From positions 62,001 to 126,000 of the forward strand of contig CACOKN010000003.1 in assembly GCA_902627805.1 (NCBI GenBank): a stretch of 64,000 nucleotides of DNA. Direction: 5' to 3'. The translations under genes were made by a program, and so were the position numbers. The notes beneath the pieces were generated by a model, which saw nothing but the letters and a program-made list of their open reading frames with translations, ran no database searches and had not been told where the DNA came from. Source of the stretch: an uncultured Pelagibacteraceae bacterium (GTDB lineage Bacteria; Pseudomonadota; Alphaproteobacteria; Pelagibacterales; Pelagibacteraceae). Positions 1-9,037 of the stretch are shown here, piece after piece (the stretch's first letter is position 1; every line of letters starts with the position of its first letter).

Positions 1-148
1 ATTTGCTCGTGAAAAAGATGGTTACACAAGTGTAAAACACCAAAGAGAAGTGGGCACATCTTATTTTGATGCTGTTTCTAATACCATAAGTAGTGGAAAA
101 AGTTCAACTACAGCAATGGATGGCTCAACAGAGTCAGAACAATTCTAA
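1..148 (+). CDS. aceA: Isocitrate lyase, C-terminal end (partial)
   Basis: Reading from base 2, the last 48 codons end with the typical isocitrate lyase tail: a KHQREVGTSYFD block, a Ser/Thr-rich stretch and the terminal GSTESEQF, very close to the HQQEVGTGYFD and GSTEESQF ends of enterobacterial AceA. The enzyme cleaves isocitrate to succinate and glyoxylate in the cytoplasmic glyoxylate shunt. The 5' part lies outside the window, so the catalytic region cannot be checked. A GC-rich hairpin follows the stop codon after about 30 bases and probably ends the transcript. Confidence 0.9.
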   Translation, partial: FAREKDGYTSVKHQREVGTSYFDAVSNTISSGKSSTTAMDGSTESEQF

Positions 149-180
149 TAAAACAATTCCTCTTATATATTAGTCTATTT

Positions 181-210
181 ACTGGCCCAGAAATGGGTCA
201 GTTAAATTTT
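181..210 (+). terminator. Intrinsic terminator after aceA
   Basis: A 9-base-pair stem (181-189 with 194-202, one G-T pair) closes a GAAA tetraloop and is followed by TAAATTTT. It is one of few GC-rich stems in the region and sits where aceA transcripts should end. Its 3' arm contains the stop codon of the convergent gene at 198-1118. Confidence 0.7.
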
Positions 211-1118
211 CTGGTTATAAATCTAAATTTCCAAAAAAGATTTTTAATTAATTTCTTTAAAATAAAATTATCAGCCATTTTTTTTCTATTTTCTGCGTCA
301 ATTATAATTTCATTAATTTGAAACTTGCAGGCACCTCTAATATCAAAGTAATCTTTTTTCTCTAATTCAGGAAATTTTTCATAATAATTATTAGTAATAT
401 GTTCAATGAAAGAATCCGGGTGTGGTTGATTATTTTCTTCAGGAATTAAGGTTGCTTTGAAATAATTCATACTAAGTGCGTGGAAACCAATTGATGATCT
501 CTCTGTAATACCATAATTATGCCTAAAATTATGTGCTCTTTTTTCAAATGACCACCATTTGGATTTTAAAAAAGTTTCAAATTGTCTTTTTGTATAGATC
601 CAGAAACAACAATAATTTTCTAAGTCATTCACAACAAAACTTTGATCGTCTATTTCAAAAAATTTGTCTAATTTTTTTGAAATATGAATACTATGTTTTT
701 GATTAGTTTTGTTATTCATTTCATAAATGAAAAAACCTAAATGAAACCCTTTTTTTGCTAATAAATCTTGATATTTCAGCCAATATTGTAGATTAACTTC
801 TGAGAACTTAATATCGTGCTCCAAGTAAGTAAAGTATTCATACTCATTTTTTTGTTCTTCCATTAATGATCTACACTTCCATGTTAAATACCCTTTATTC
901 AGGTCACTATCACTCATTTGATGTTTGACAATTTTAGCATTTAAATTTTTATCATCTAGAAAATCATTATGCGTGTGTATAAAAATATCATTTTTAATTG
1001 AAAGTGATTTAAGATTGATTACATTTTCTTCAAGATAATCAAAACGGCGTAGGTTTCTATAACCTTCTTTTTTTTCAGGATTTGGATTGTAAAAAGGTAT
1101 ATGAATAGATATAGACAT
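198..1118 (-). CDS. Putative glycosyltransferase-like protein
   Basis: A 306-residue protein that I cannot place in a named family with certainty. It starts with a beta-strand-like segment (SISIHIPFYN) typical of GT-A nucleotide-sugar folds. Near residue 98 it has a YLEHDI motif that could stand for the acidic metal-binding site of such enzymes. It lacks a signal peptide and has a basic C-terminus (KKLIKN, KFRFITRKF) that might touch the membrane. The two divergent neighbours are a nucleotide-sugar epimerase and a sugar nucleotidyltransferase, which supports a role in surface glycan synthesis. The glycosyltransferase call is inference from fold-like features and context. The stop codon lies inside the aceA terminator. 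Confidence 0.5.
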   Translation of the reverse strand: MSISIHIPFYNPNPEKKEGYRNLRRFDYLEENVINLKSLSIKNDIFIHTHNDFLDDKNLNAKIVKHQMSDSDLNKGYLTWKCRSLMEEQKNEYEYFTYLEHDIKFSEVNLQYWLKYQDLLAKKGFHLGFFIYEMNNKTNQKHSIHISKKLDKFFEIDDQSFVVNDLENYCCFWIYTKRQFETFLKSKWWSFEKRAHNFRHNYGITERSSIGFHALSMNYFKATLIPEENNQPHPDSFIEHITNNYYEKFPELEKKDYFDIRGACKFQINEIIIDAENRKKMADNFILKKLIKNLFWKFRFITRKFN

Positions 1119-1159
1119 TATTTATTTTAAAATTATAAACATATTTATAACATTTAATA

Positions 1160-2113
1160 ATGAAAAAAATTCTAATAACGGGTGGTACAGGTTATCTAGG
1201 AAGAAATTTAGCTAATTTTTATAAGAAAAAATATAAAGTTTTTCTTGGTGCCCGTAATAATAAACAAAATTTCTTAGTAAAGAATTTAACGAATTGTGAA
1301 GTAGTACCTTTAGATGTTTCTAATATTGAGTCAGTACATGATTGTTTAAATTATACTAAACCTGAAATCGTAATTCATGCAGCAGCTACAAAATTTGTAG
1401 ATTTATCAGAAAAATTTCCATTTGAATGTATCGACATAAATATACTTGGATCGACAAATATTGTCCGCGCTTGTATAAACAAAAAAGTTCCAACAGTTAT
1501 AGGTGTCTCAACAGACAAAGCATCACCGCCAATTGAAAATATTTATGGTTTAAGTAAATCTTGTATGGAAAGACTTTTTTCATCAATTAAATCTTATAGT
1601 AAAACTAAATTTATTTGTGTGAGATATGGTAATGTAGCATGGTCTACTGGATCTGTTCTACCGATTTGGAAACAAATGTATAAAAAAAATAAAACTATAC
1701 TTACTACTGGACCTTACATGAGGAGATTTTTTTTCTCAGTTAATGAAGCAGTAAGTTTAATTGATCAAGCTTTAAAACTTAAAAAAAAATTAAATGGGAA
1801 AATTCTTTCAGCTGAAATGAAATCTGCAAAAATGATTGATTTCTTAAAAGTCTGGACAAATAAATTTGGAGGAAAATATAAAATAATTCAATCCAGAAAA
1901 GGTGATCGACAAGATGAATATCTAATTGGTGAGGAAGAGTTGAAATATGCTAAAGAGATAAAAATTAAGAATAGAAAGTATTTTGTAATTGATTTTAATA
2001 ATGTTTTAAAGAAACCACTAAAAGAAATAGTTTCCTCTGAAAATGCTAAAAGATTATCAAGGTCTGAAATTCAAAAAATTATTAAATTCGGACTGAAGTC
2101 TAATGACTTATAA
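1160..2113 (+). CDS. NAD-dependent sugar epimerase/dehydratase (PseB/CapD-like SDR)
   Basis: An extended short-chain dehydrogenase of 317 residues. The N-terminal Rossmann motif TGGTGYLG (residues 8-15) binds NAD(P). The VSTDKA segment followed by YGLSK gives the catalytic Tyr and Lys, and this STDKA plus YxxxK arrangement is typical of UDP-GlcNAc 4,6-dehydratases and related polysaccharide enzymes (CapD, PseB). It is expected to modify a nucleotide-linked sugar in the cytoplasm. The next gene overlaps it by 11 bases, so the two are probably co-transcribed and act in one pathway. The exact substrate cannot be read from the sequence. Confidence 0.8.
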   Translation: MKKILITGGTGYLGRNLANFYKKKYKVFLGARNNKQNFLVKNLTNCEVVPLDVSNIESVHDCLNYTKPEIVIHAAATKFVDLSEKFPFECIDINILGSTNIVRACINKKVPTVIGVSTDKASPPIENIYGLSKSCMERLFSSIKSYSKTKFICVRYGNVAWSTGSVLPIWKQMYKKNKTILTTGPYMRRFFFSVNEAVSLIDQALKLKKKLNGKILSAEMKSAKMIDFLKVWTNKFGGKYKIIQSRKGDRQDEYLIGEEELKYAKEIKIKNRKYFVIDFNNVLKKPLKEIVSSENAKRLSRSEIQKIIKFGLKSNDL

Positions 2114-2783
2114 AAAAATAAATCATGCTTTTATAATGGCTGCTGGACGTGGAACCAGATTAATGCCACTTACAAAAAAAATACCTAAAGGTTTAGTTAA
2201 ATTTAAACAAACCTCTTTAATAGCAAGAGGTATAAAAAGATTAAAAAAATATATAAATTATGTTCATATTTCAGTTGGTTATAAGGGGCCTATTTTAGCT
2301 AAACATTTAATAGAAGAAAAAGTTTCTTCAATAATAAATACAGATAAAAAAGGTAATTCATGGTGGATATTCAACTCTATATTTAAAACGTTTAATTCAC
2401 CAATTTATGTCTTAACTTGTGACAACGTCACAAACATTGATTTTAAAAAACTTGAGAATGACTATCATAAGAAAGGTCAGCCATTGTGCATGTTAATTCC
2501 AACAAAACCAATTAGGGGATTAGCGGGAGATTTTATTTTTAGAAAAAAAAATATTGTACAAAAACTCTCAAGAACACAAAAATCTGATATTTACTGCACC
2601 GGTATTCAAATATTAAATCCAAAAAAAATAAACGAAAAAATCACACCAACTGATGACTTTAATGTTCTCTGGAAAAGATTAATAAAAGTCAAACAATTAT
2701 ATGTTTCAGATGTGATGCCAAGAAAATGGTACACAGTTGACAATTTAGATAACCTAAAAAAACTAAAAAAAATTTTTAAATAA
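2103..2783 (+). CDS. Sugar/phosphate nucleotidyltransferase (NTP transferase family)
   Basis: A 226-residue protein opening with AFIMAAGRGTRLMPLTKKIPKG, the signature of GT-A-fold nucleotidyltransferases such as RmlA, GlmU and choline-phosphate cytidylyltransferases. TCDNVTNIDF around residue 105 supplies the metal-binding Asp, and MLIPTKP and GLAGDF segments follow as in the family. It likely activates a sugar-phosphate or similar group with NTP. It overlaps the upstream epimerase gene by 11 bases, which argues for translational coupling. The protein is short, so no acyltransferase domain is fused as in GlmU. Substrate unknown. Confidence 0.8.
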   Translation: MTYKKINHAFIMAAGRGTRLMPLTKKIPKGLVKFKQTSLIARGIKRLKKYINYVHISVGYKGPILAKHLIEEKVSSIINTDKKGNSWWIFNSIFKTFNSPIYVLTCDNVTNIDFKKLENDYHKKGQPLCMLIPTKPIRGLAGDFIFRKKNIVQKLSRTQKSDIYCTGIQILNPKKINEKITPTDDFNVLWKRLIKVKQLYVSDVMPRKWYTVDNLDNLKKLKKIFK

Positions 2784-2790
2784 ATTTTTT

Positions 2791-3558
2791 TTAAGATTTT
2801 ATGCTGTAACCCTTTTTAAGTAATATTGAGACAATAATTATGCAACTTGACAAAAATAACACCATTAAACCTACGCTTATCCAAATATTAAAATCTGATA
2901 TTCCATAAAATGAGTATCTAAGTCCATTTATTAAGTAAACCACAGGATTAAAATAGGTAATTAATTGCCAAAACTCAGGCAACATATCTAAAGAATAAAG
3001 GCTTCCACCTAAAAATACCATTGGTGTGATTACTAAAGAAGGAATAATAGACATTTGCTCGAAATCTTTGCTGACTAAACCAATTAAAAAACCAAACAAT
3101 GCAAATGTAAAAGAAACAAGAACTAACAAAAATATCATCAGAAACGGAAATTGAACTTGCACATCAGCAAAAAATTGAGCTGTTAAAAAAATTACAACAC
3201 CAACAATAAGTGTTTTGGTTGCTCCAGCGCTTACAAATGCCAAGACAATTTCGAAAGAAGAGATTGGTGCTGCTAAAATTTCATAAATAGTTCCGTTAAA
3301 TTTTGGAAAAAAAATTCCAAAAGAGGTATTACTTATCGATTGAGTTAAAAGAGTTAACATTAACAATCCTGGAACTATAAAAGATCCATAACTGATACCA
3401 TCTATTTTTTGTACATACCCACCAATCACAGAACCAAAAACAATAAAATATAATGATGTTGAAATTACTGGTGATAAAAGAGATTGACCTAAAGTTCGTC
3501 TAAATCTATCCATTTCATGAAAGTAAATAGCTTTAAATCCATATAAATTAATTTTCAT
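2791..3558 (-). CDS. ABC-2 type transporter permease (YadH-like)
   Basis: A 255-residue membrane protein with about six hydrophobic segments and the ABC-2 export permease layout. The conserved central part ([21 protein letters not shown]) and the later [16 protein letters not shown] and [13 protein letters not shown] motifs match the YadH/NodJ family, which is usually about 256 residues. It forms the membrane channel for the ATPase encoded immediately upstream, whose gene overlaps this one by 11 bases. The transported compound is unknown; relatives export drugs, lipids or polysaccharide. Confidence 0.85.
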   Translation of the reverse strand: MKINLYGFKAIYFHEMDRFRRTLGQSLLSPVISTSLYFIVFGSVIGGYVQKIDGISYGSFIVPGLLMLTLLTQSISNTSFGIFFPKFNGTIYEILAAPISSFEIVLAFVSAGATKTLIVGVVIFLTAQFFADVQVQFPFLMIFLLVLVSFTFALFGFLIGLVSKDFEQMSIIPSLVITPMVFLGGSLYSLDMLPEFWQLITYFNPVVYLINGLRYSFYGISDFNIWISVGLMVLFLSSCIIIVSILLKKGYSIKS

Positions 3559-4483
3559 TATTTTCCTTTACTAAAGTTACAAATATTTTTTCTAAATTAC
3601 TTTGTTCTGTTTTCAAATCTCTAAGTTTTAATCCTGAGTCTTTAATATCCTGCAAAAGATTTGTAATCCCAGTCTGTTTTTCTTTTAAGTTATAAGTATA
3701 TGCTAAAGACATTTTGTTACTTCCAATCATCAAATTATATTTTTTTAATGAGCTTGGTACATCTTGAATTTCTTCTTGTAATTCAACAGATAAAACTTTC
3801 CGGCCCATTTTTTTTATTAGCTCTTTCTTTTGCTCTACAATAATAATTTCCCCTTGATTTATAACTCCTACCCGGTCAGCAATCGCTTCAGCTTCCTCAA
3901 TATAGTGTGTCGTTAAAATAATTGTTACACCTGTTTCCCTTAAAGTTTCAACAACCTTCCACATCTCTTTTCTAAGTTCGACATCTACACCAGCAGTAGG
4001 TTCATCTAAAAATAAAATTTGAGGTTCATGTGAAAGTGCTTTAGCAATTAAGACCCTTCTTTTCATACCACCTGATAATTGACGCAAAATCAAATCTTTT
4101 TTGTCCCAAAGGCTGAGTTGTCTTAAGACTTTTTCAATATGTTTTGGATCTGGTTTTTTTCCATACAAACCTCTTGAATATGAAACGTTATTAAAAACAG
4201 TTTCAAATTGCTCTAAAGTTAACTCTTGCGGAACGAGACCTATGCGTGATCTTGTTTCTCTGTAATCCTCAATGATATCAAAGTCTTCAACTGTAATTTT
4301 TCCTGATGATGGTTTTACAATACCACAAATAATGCTTATCAAAGTAGTTTTACCTGCACCATTGGGTCCAAGCATAGCAAAAATTTCACCTTTTTTAATA
4401 TTTAAGTTTATTTTTTTTAACGCCTTAAAACCGTTGTCATAAACTTTAGAAAGATTGTTAATTACTATTTGATTATCTGACAT
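3548..4483 (-). CDS. ABC transporter ATP-binding protein (YadG-like)
   Basis: A 311-residue ATPase with Walker [10 protein letters not shown] (residues 39-47), signature LSGGMKRR, Walker [13 protein letters not shown] and a switch histidine in [11 protein letters not shown]-terminal extension of about 90 residues is typical of the CcmA/YadG/DrrA class. It powers export through the partner permease, whose gene starts within its last codons. Length and order match the YadG-YadH pair of other Proteobacteria. It starts 41 bases downstream of thiV on the same strand, so it may also receive transcription from the thiV promoter. Confidence 0.9.
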   Translation of the reverse strand: MSDNQIVINNLSKVYDNGFKALKKINLNIKKGEIFAMLGPNGAGKTTLISIICGIVKPSSGKITVEDFDIIEDYRETRSRIGLVPQELTLEQFETVFNNVSYSRGLYGKKPDPKHIEKVLRQLSLWDKKDLILRQLSGGMKRRVLIAKALSHEPQILFLDEPTAGVDVELRKEMWKVVETLRETGVTIILTTHYIEEAEAIADRVGVINQGEIIIVEQKKELIKKMGRKVLSVELQEEIQDVPSSLKKYNLMIGSNKMSLAYTYNLKEKQTGITNLLQDIKDSGLKLRDLKTEQSNLEKIFVTLVKENNEN

Positions 4484-4524
4484 TCGGTCAGATATATAAC
4501 TATTAATTTAGTTAATACAATCAA

Positions 4525-5970
4525 CTAATAAATGAACTTTTTAGCTTTAAGAACCAAAAAAGGTAAAAAAGTTGCGACTACAAAAGATAAAAATAATAAT
4601 GATTGGGATATAAAAGGACTTAATGCTTCTTTTGAAATCAAAATACCAGCCAAAAAACTTTTTGAAAAATCTGGTGAAGGAAATAATAAAAATCCACCAA
4701 ATAGTCCAATAATAATTGATATATAGGCAGTTTTTTCATCTATTTTATTATAGAAACTATAAAAAACTGTTAGCACAAATGCACAACAAAATAAGTCAGC
4801 TAACAAAAACAAATATAAAATATCAAATCCATAAGATGCTATTATAAAAGATATCATAGATAAAAATATGATTATATTTTTTGAAAAATTTAAATAATTG
4901 ATTTTCTTTTTAATTTTAAATGTTGCATTTCCATCAACTACAATCAAGCTCGAGATAGCATTAATTAAAGTATCTATGGTTGATATAGTCAAAGCTAAAC
5001 CTAATATAATGACTAAAATTGATAACATAAATGCTTGCTCACTTAATAACAATGAAAAAAAACCAAGGTCTGGTCTTATGGATGAGTCTATTGAAAATGC
5101 AACTAATCCTGTAAAACCCATAAAAAAAACAATTGGCACAATGATTAAAAAAGAACAAATTAAACTTTTTTTTAAAGTTTTATAATCCTTTGCGGCATAA
5201 ATTCGTTGCCAATTTCCTTGATGAAATAAGTTTGTTGCAGCTACTGCAATAAAAAATGTTAAACCAGCTGTATACCCAGGTATGTAGGATCCACTCAAAA
5301 GCTGAGGGTTTGTATTTTTTACAAAATTAAATGAGAATTTTGATCCTGTAGAAGATAGAATATATATTAAAGAAATTAATAACAAAAAACAAATTACAAT
5401 CATTTGAATATTATCAGTTAATATTGAAACTCTTAATCCACCATATAATGTGTAAGATAAAGTACACAAAAGAACTATAAGTGCAGTAATCCAAAGTTCA
5501 GTGCCTGATATATAATTAATTAAAACTGCTACAGCAGTAACCTCAGCACATAAAAAAATAAACATATAGAAAATTGTCATCACTAGAATAAGTTTGAATA
5601 AGCTCTTGCCAAATTTTTTTCTTAAAAATTCTATTAATGTTGAACCTTTTGGAAATTCTTTTCTAATTTTTTTTCCAAGATATATAAAAAAAAACATTGG
5701 AAATGCAGTACCTAATGAATATCCAATTATTGCACCTAGCCCTCCCCATGACGAAGCTGAGGCTGGTCCAAACAAAATCCATGCACCCAATGCTGATGCC
5801 GTTAAACTTGTAGTTAATGAGATAAATCCAATATTCCTATTTGCAGTAAGATAGTTTTTTAACCCTTGAAAGTTTCTAGAATAAATTACACCTATAAATA
5901 AAAAAATAATATTTATAACAATTACAATAAATAATGCACTAGATTGATTTATAAAAAATGTGTTATCCAT
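4525..5970 (-). CDS. thiV: SSS-family transporter, probable HMP (thiamin pyrimidine) importer ThiV
   Basis: A 481-residue sodium:solute symporter with about 13 hydrophobic helices. Family-typical segments include SLTASALGAWILFGPASA in helix 2, a TLYGGLRVSILTDNIQM motif and HQGNWQRIYAAKD. A TPP riboswitch directly precedes the start codon. That combination is what was described for ThiV in SAR11, which is proposed to import the thiamin precursor 4-amino-5-hydroxymethyl-2-methylpyrimidine in cells that lack thiC. The ligand is inferred from that precedent and the riboswitch, not from residues. The Shine-Dalgarno-like AGGGAA belongs to the riboswitch itself. Confidence 0.85.
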   Translation of the reverse strand: MDNTFFINQSSALFIVIVINIIFLFIGVIYSRNFQGLKNYLTANRNIGFISLTTSLTASALGAWILFGPASASSWGGLGAIIGYSLGTAFPMFFFIYLGKKIRKEFPKGSTLIEFLRKKFGKSLFKLILVMTIFYMFIFLCAEVTAVAVLINYISGTELWITALIVLLCTLSYTLYGGLRVSILTDNIQMIVICFLLLISLIYILSSTGSKFSFNFVKNTNPQLLSGSYIPGYTAGLTFFIAVAATNLFHQGNWQRIYAAKDYKTLKKSLICSFLIIVPIVFFMGFTGLVAFSIDSSIRPDLGFFSLLLSEQAFMLSILVIILGLALTISTIDTLINAISSLIVVDGNATFKIKKKINYLNFSKNIIIFLSMISFIIASYGFDILYLFLLADLFCCAFVLTVFYSFYNKIDEKTAYISIIIGLFGGFLLFPSPDFSKSFLAGILISKEALSPFISQSLLFLSFVVATFLPFLVLKAKKFIY

Positions 5971-5973
5971 AGT

Positions 5974-6049
5974 TCCCTTTCTGAATTACCGGACAGGTTC
6001 ATAGGGTTTAATCTCAGTCTATAAAGACACCCCCTTAATGATGATACTA
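5974..6049 (-). promoter_or_regulatory. TPP riboswitch (THI element) controlling thiV
   Basis: On the minus strand the leader contains the conserved THI-box parts in order: GGGGGTGTC, a small hairpin GTCT-TTAT-AGAC, CTGAGA, ACCC, GAACCTG, a variable P4/P5 hairpin and AAGGGAAC. The start codon follows the last element by two bases. TPP binding should stabilise the fold and hide the ribosome binding site, reducing ThiV when thiamin pyrophosphate is plentiful. There is no room for a separate terminator, so control is probably translational. A short outer helix pairing TATC and CAT with the ATGGATA at the gene start is possible. Confidence 0.92.
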
Positions 6050-6053
6050 TTTT

Positions 6054-6082
6054 ATTTTATTGGATAAGAAAAGAACAATCAA
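6054..6082 (-). promoter_or_regulatory. Probable sigma70 promoter of thiV
   Basis: TTGATT (6077-6082) and TAAAAT (6054-6059) on the minus strand are separated by exactly 17 bases. The predicted transcription start, near 6047, coincides with the first base of the riboswitch, so the leader would be only about 75-80 nucleotides and consist entirely of the aptamer. Confidence 0.55.
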
Positions 6083-6107
6083 AATTTATACCTAAAAATA
6101 TAATTGA

Positions 6108-6692
6108 CTAAGATGTAATTTTATCAATCTGAGTGTGTGCATCTTTGATTGATTTTTCATAGTCTAGAGCCATCTGGTCTGCACTAATTGTCTCGACTTT
6201 ATCTATACCAAAAAAATTTAAGATAAATTTCAACCATGGAGTTAAAAAATCTTCATTACTATTTAATTTTGTACCTCCCGAGGTAATTACTAAGTAAGCT
6301 TTTTTATTTTTTAATAATCCTTCTCTTCTACCATTCGGTTTAAATCTAAATGTTTCGCCAACTCTTGCTGCTAAATCTGACCAAGCCTTTAAAGTTGCTG
6401 GAGGGCCATAATTATAAATTGGAGCTGAAATTATAATAATATCACTCTCTTTTAACTCCCTTACCAATTGATTAGAAAGTTCAAACATTTTTTTATGATT
6501 ATCATTTTGATCTTTCTCATCAATATTCATTCCCGACTCTGTTAAACCAGTGACAAAAACCATTTCTTCGTTTAGATCTCTATATATTACTTCGTCTTCA
6601 GGCTTTTTTATTTTTTCAAGTAATTTTTTTGCCAGAGCTCTTGATGTTGAGCCTTCTTTTCTTGCACTAGAATCTATTTGATAAATTTTCAT
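6108..6692 (-). CDS. Flavodoxin-fold NAD(P)H:quinone/azo reductase
   Basis: A 194-residue protein of the flavodoxin-2 (AzoR/NQO) family. It starts with a KIYQIDSSARKEGSTSRALA strand-loop that binds the FMN phosphate. It continues with the family motif IIISAPIYNYGPPATLKAWSD and a VITSGG loop near the flavin ring. Relatives reduce quinones or azo compounds with NADH or NADPH in the cytoplasm. It is the last gene of the minus-strand series that begins with tctC, 6 bases after ccdA. A role in redox protection is likely, but the natural substrate is unknown. Confidence 0.8.
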   Translation of the reverse strand: MKIYQIDSSARKEGSTSRALAKKLLEKIKKPEDEVIYRDLNEEMVFVTGLTESGMNIDEKDQNDNHKKMFELSNQLVRELKESDIIIISAPIYNYGPPATLKAWSDLAARVGETFRFKPNGRREGLLKNKKAYLVITSGGTKLNSNEDFLTPWLKFILNFFGIDKVETISADQMALDYEKSIKDAHTQIDKITS

Positions 6693-6698
6693 AATAAA

Positions 6699-7406
6699 TT
6701 ATCCAAAATTTTGTAAAAAAGGAAAGATATTTAATAAATAGTAACCTAATGCTTGTAATTGATTTGTTAATATCAGTATACCAGTAATCAACAATATTCC
6801 ACCACCAATTTTTGAAATCAAATTTATATTCTTTTTAAAATTTTTAGAAAAAATCAAAAATTTCTGTATTAAATAACCAGATAGAATAAATGGTATAGCT
6901 AAACCTAAGGAATAAAAGAACAAAAGTGTTATACCTCTGTTAATACTTTCTTCTGTTGAGGCAAGTGCCAAAATAGAACCAAGAATAGGACCTATACAAG
7001 GTGTCCAACCAAAAGCGAAAGCCATACCAATTAATATTGGACTAAAAAAATTAGTGTTTTTATTTGTATGAAGTCTTTTTTCATAATTAAGAAATTTGAT
7101 ATTTATAATTCCTATAAGATGTAAGGATAAAACGCATATTACTAAACCGGCACCAATTCTCAGCTCATTTGAGTTCTGAAGTAAAACTTGACCCAGAAAA
7201 GTTGATGCGGCACCAAAAATTATAAAAACAATTGAAAAACCAATTGTGAAAAGAAATATTGGAATTAAGTTAATATTTTTTTTTTCTATTAATTCATTTA
7301 GTGAACTACCAGATATATAGGAAATATATCCAGGTATTAAGGGTAATACACAAGGTGATAAAAAACTTATCAAACCCGCACCTAGAGCAATTAATAATTC
7401 TAACAT
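6699..7406 (-). CDS. ccdA: CcdA-type thiol:disulfide transmembrane protein
   Basis: A 235-residue polytopic protein with six hydrophobic helices. Two redox cysteines sit in the expected places: SPCVLPLIPGY at the end of helix 1 and TPCIGPILGS in the matching position of the second half. This is the CcdA/DsbD-beta layout, which carries electrons from cytoplasmic thioredoxin to periplasmic thiols for cytochrome c maturation or similar reactions. It sits between the FAH hydrolase gene (20 bases) and the reductase gene (6 bases). Its link to the sugar-acid genes may be only transcriptional. Confidence 0.88.
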   Translation of the reverse strand: MLELLIALGAGLISFLSPCVLPLIPGYISYISGSSLNELIEKKNINLIPIFLFTIGFSIVFIIFGAASTFLGQVLLQNSNELRIGAGLVICVLSLHLIGIINIKFLNYEKRLHTNKNTNFFSPILIGMAFAFGWTPCIGPILGSILALASTEESINRGITLLFFYSLGLAIPFILSGYLIQKFLIFSKNFKKNINLISKIGGGILLITGILILTNQLQALGYYLLNIFPFLQNFG

Positions 7407-7426
7407 TTAATAAATAAAAATTTATA

Positions 7427-8275
7427 TTATTCCTTGTAAGGAACAACTTGATGTTTTTGGGTACCGAGTTTATCAACACCTAAAACTACTTCCTCACCTC
7501 CCTTTAAAAAATGAGGTGGACTCATATTTTCCCCAACACCTGGAGGCGTTCCAGTGCAACAAATGTCTCCTGGATGTAAACTCATACAAGAGCTCATATA
7601 AGAGACTAACGTTTTTATATCAAATATCATATGTTCGGTATTTCCAGTTTGCATTCTTTTTCCATCAACATCTAAAAACATATTAAGTTTTTGAAAATCT
7701 GTAACTTCATCTTTTGTAACTATATAAGGACCAATTGGACCAAAGGTATCAAATCCCTTTCCTTTATCCCAAGTTAAACCTTTGTTTTTTTGAAAATTTC
7801 TTTCACTAACATCATTCACTAGAAAAAAACCAAGAACATGATCCATTGCATTCTCAACACTCACATTAATAGCTTTTTTTCCTATAACAAAGCCTAGTTC
7901 CACTTCCCAATCTGTATGGTTAGATCCCTTTGGAACAATAATAGGATCGTTAGGTCCTGTAATACAGCTGGTAAATTTTGAAAAAATTATTGGTTCTTTA
8001 GGTATTGGTAAATTTTGTTCTTCAGCATGATCTTTAAAATTCAAACCTATTCCAATAAATTTTGATGGATTAGAAACACAAGCACCAATTCTAGAGTTTG
8101 ACTCTAGTTTAGGTAAAGAAGAAATATCTATTTTTTTTATTTTTTCAATTGTATCAAAATTTAAAGTATCAGGATTTAAATCATTAATAACTGAAGACAA
8201 GTCTCGATAATTATTTTCTTTATCTATTATTGCCGGCTTTTCTTTTTCAACATTTCCTATTCTACACAATTTCAT
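7427..8275 (-). CDS. FAH-family hydrolase, 2,4-diketo-3-deoxy-L-fuconate/rhamnonate hydrolase-like
   Basis: A 282-residue member of the fumarylacetoacetase family. The core shows IGIGLNFKDHAEE, the metal-binding TDWEVELGFVIG (two acidic ligands), VNDVSERNFQ and the C-terminal CTGTPPGVG. Full-length resemblance is best to the group annotated as ureidoglycolate lyase or 2,4-diketo-3-deoxy-L-fuconate hydrolase, of about 285 residues. Such enzymes cleave a diketo acid to pyruvate plus a hydroxy acid. The gene follows an SDR by 12 bases and has a good AAGGAG ribosome binding site. The pairing of SDR and FAH enzyme matches the non-phosphorylated L-rhamnonate/L-fuconate route; the substrate is inferred. 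Confidence 0.8.
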   Translation of the reverse strand: MKLCRIGNVEKEKPAIIDKENNYRDLSSVINDLNPDTLNFDTIEKIKKIDISSLPKLESNSRIGACVSNPSKFIGIGLNFKDHAEEQNLPIPKEPIIFSKFTSCITGPNDPIIVPKGSNHTDWEVELGFVIGKKAINVSVENAMDHVLGFFLVNDVSERNFQKNKGLTWDKGKGFDTFGPIGPYIVTKDEVTDFQKLNMFLDVDGKRMQTGNTEHMIFDIKTLVSYMSSCMSLHPGDICCTGTPPGVGENMSPPHFLKGGEEVVLGVDKLGTQKHQVVPYKE

Positions 8276-8287
8276 TTATTCTCCTTT

Positions 8288-9037
8288 TTAATATGTTGCT
8301 CTTCCACCACTCAAATCAAATACTGCCGCTGTGCTAAATGAATTTTCCTCACTTGCTAGCCAGCATACCAAGGAAGCTAATTCATTTACTTTCGCAAACC
8401 GATTTCTTGGTATTTTAGACAACATATAGTTTATATGTTCTTCTGTCATCTGGTCAAAAATTCTCGTTTTTGCTGCAGCTGGTGTGACACAATTTACAGC
8501 AATATTTTTATCCGCTAGCTCCTTGCCCAAGGATTTTGTCAAACCAATTACTCCTGCTTTGGATGTGCTATAGGCGCTTGCATTTGGATTACCCTCTTTA
8601 CCCGCAATAGAAGCAATATTAATTATTCTACCATAATTATTTTTGATCATGTGAGGAACTATAGCTCGACAACAATAAAAAGTTGCATTTAGATTTAAGT
8701 CAATTACTTTTTTCCATTCATCTAAAGGATATTCCCAAACTTTAGCATTCATACCTGTCATACCAGCATTATTTACAAAAATATCTATTTTTCCAAATTT
8801 TGTCTCAATATCATTAATTGCGTTTTCAATATTTTTAAAATCTATTATGTCAACTTCTTGGGAATGAAAATTATTTGAATTGATTTCTTTTTTTGCTTTA
8901 TCAATTGCAGACTTGTCAATATCCCAGATAATTACTTTTCCACCAGACTCTATAATTCTTTTAGATATCGCATAGCCAAATCCTTGTGCTCCACCTGTTA
9001 CAACTGCTATTCTATTTTCGAAACTATATTTATTCAT
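8288..9037 (-). CDS. Short-chain dehydrogenase/reductase (sugar-acid dehydrogenase-like)
   Basis: A classical SDR of 249 residues with the cofactor motif TGGAQGFG (residues 15-22), the NNAG motif and a catalytic Ser, Tyr, Lys in IASIAG and YSTSKAG. Sequence alone could fit 3-oxoacyl-ACP reductase, but the housekeeping fabG lies elsewhere in this window at 60008-60745. This copy overlaps tctA by 8 bases and precedes the FAH hydrolase. A role as 2-keto-3-deoxy-sugar-acid dehydrogenase is therefore more likely. That assignment rests on context. Confidence 0.8.
   Translation of the reverse strand: MNKYSFENRIAVVTGGAQGFGYAISKRIIESGGKVIIWDIDKSAIDKAKKEINSNNFHSQEVDIIDFKNIENAINDIETKFGKIDIFVNNAGMTGMNAKVWEYPLDEWKKVIDLNLNATFYCCRAIVPHMIKNNYGRIINIASIAGKEGNPNASAYSTSKAGVIGLTKSLGKELADKNIAVNCVTPAAAKTRIFDQMTEEHINYMLSKIPRNRFAKVNELASLVCWLASEENSFSTAAVFDLSGGRATY

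Noticed and set aside
4532..5854. Plus-strand reading frames across thiV and similar long antisense frames in other genes
   Set aside because: They mirror real genes, lack ribosome sites and show no family motifs.
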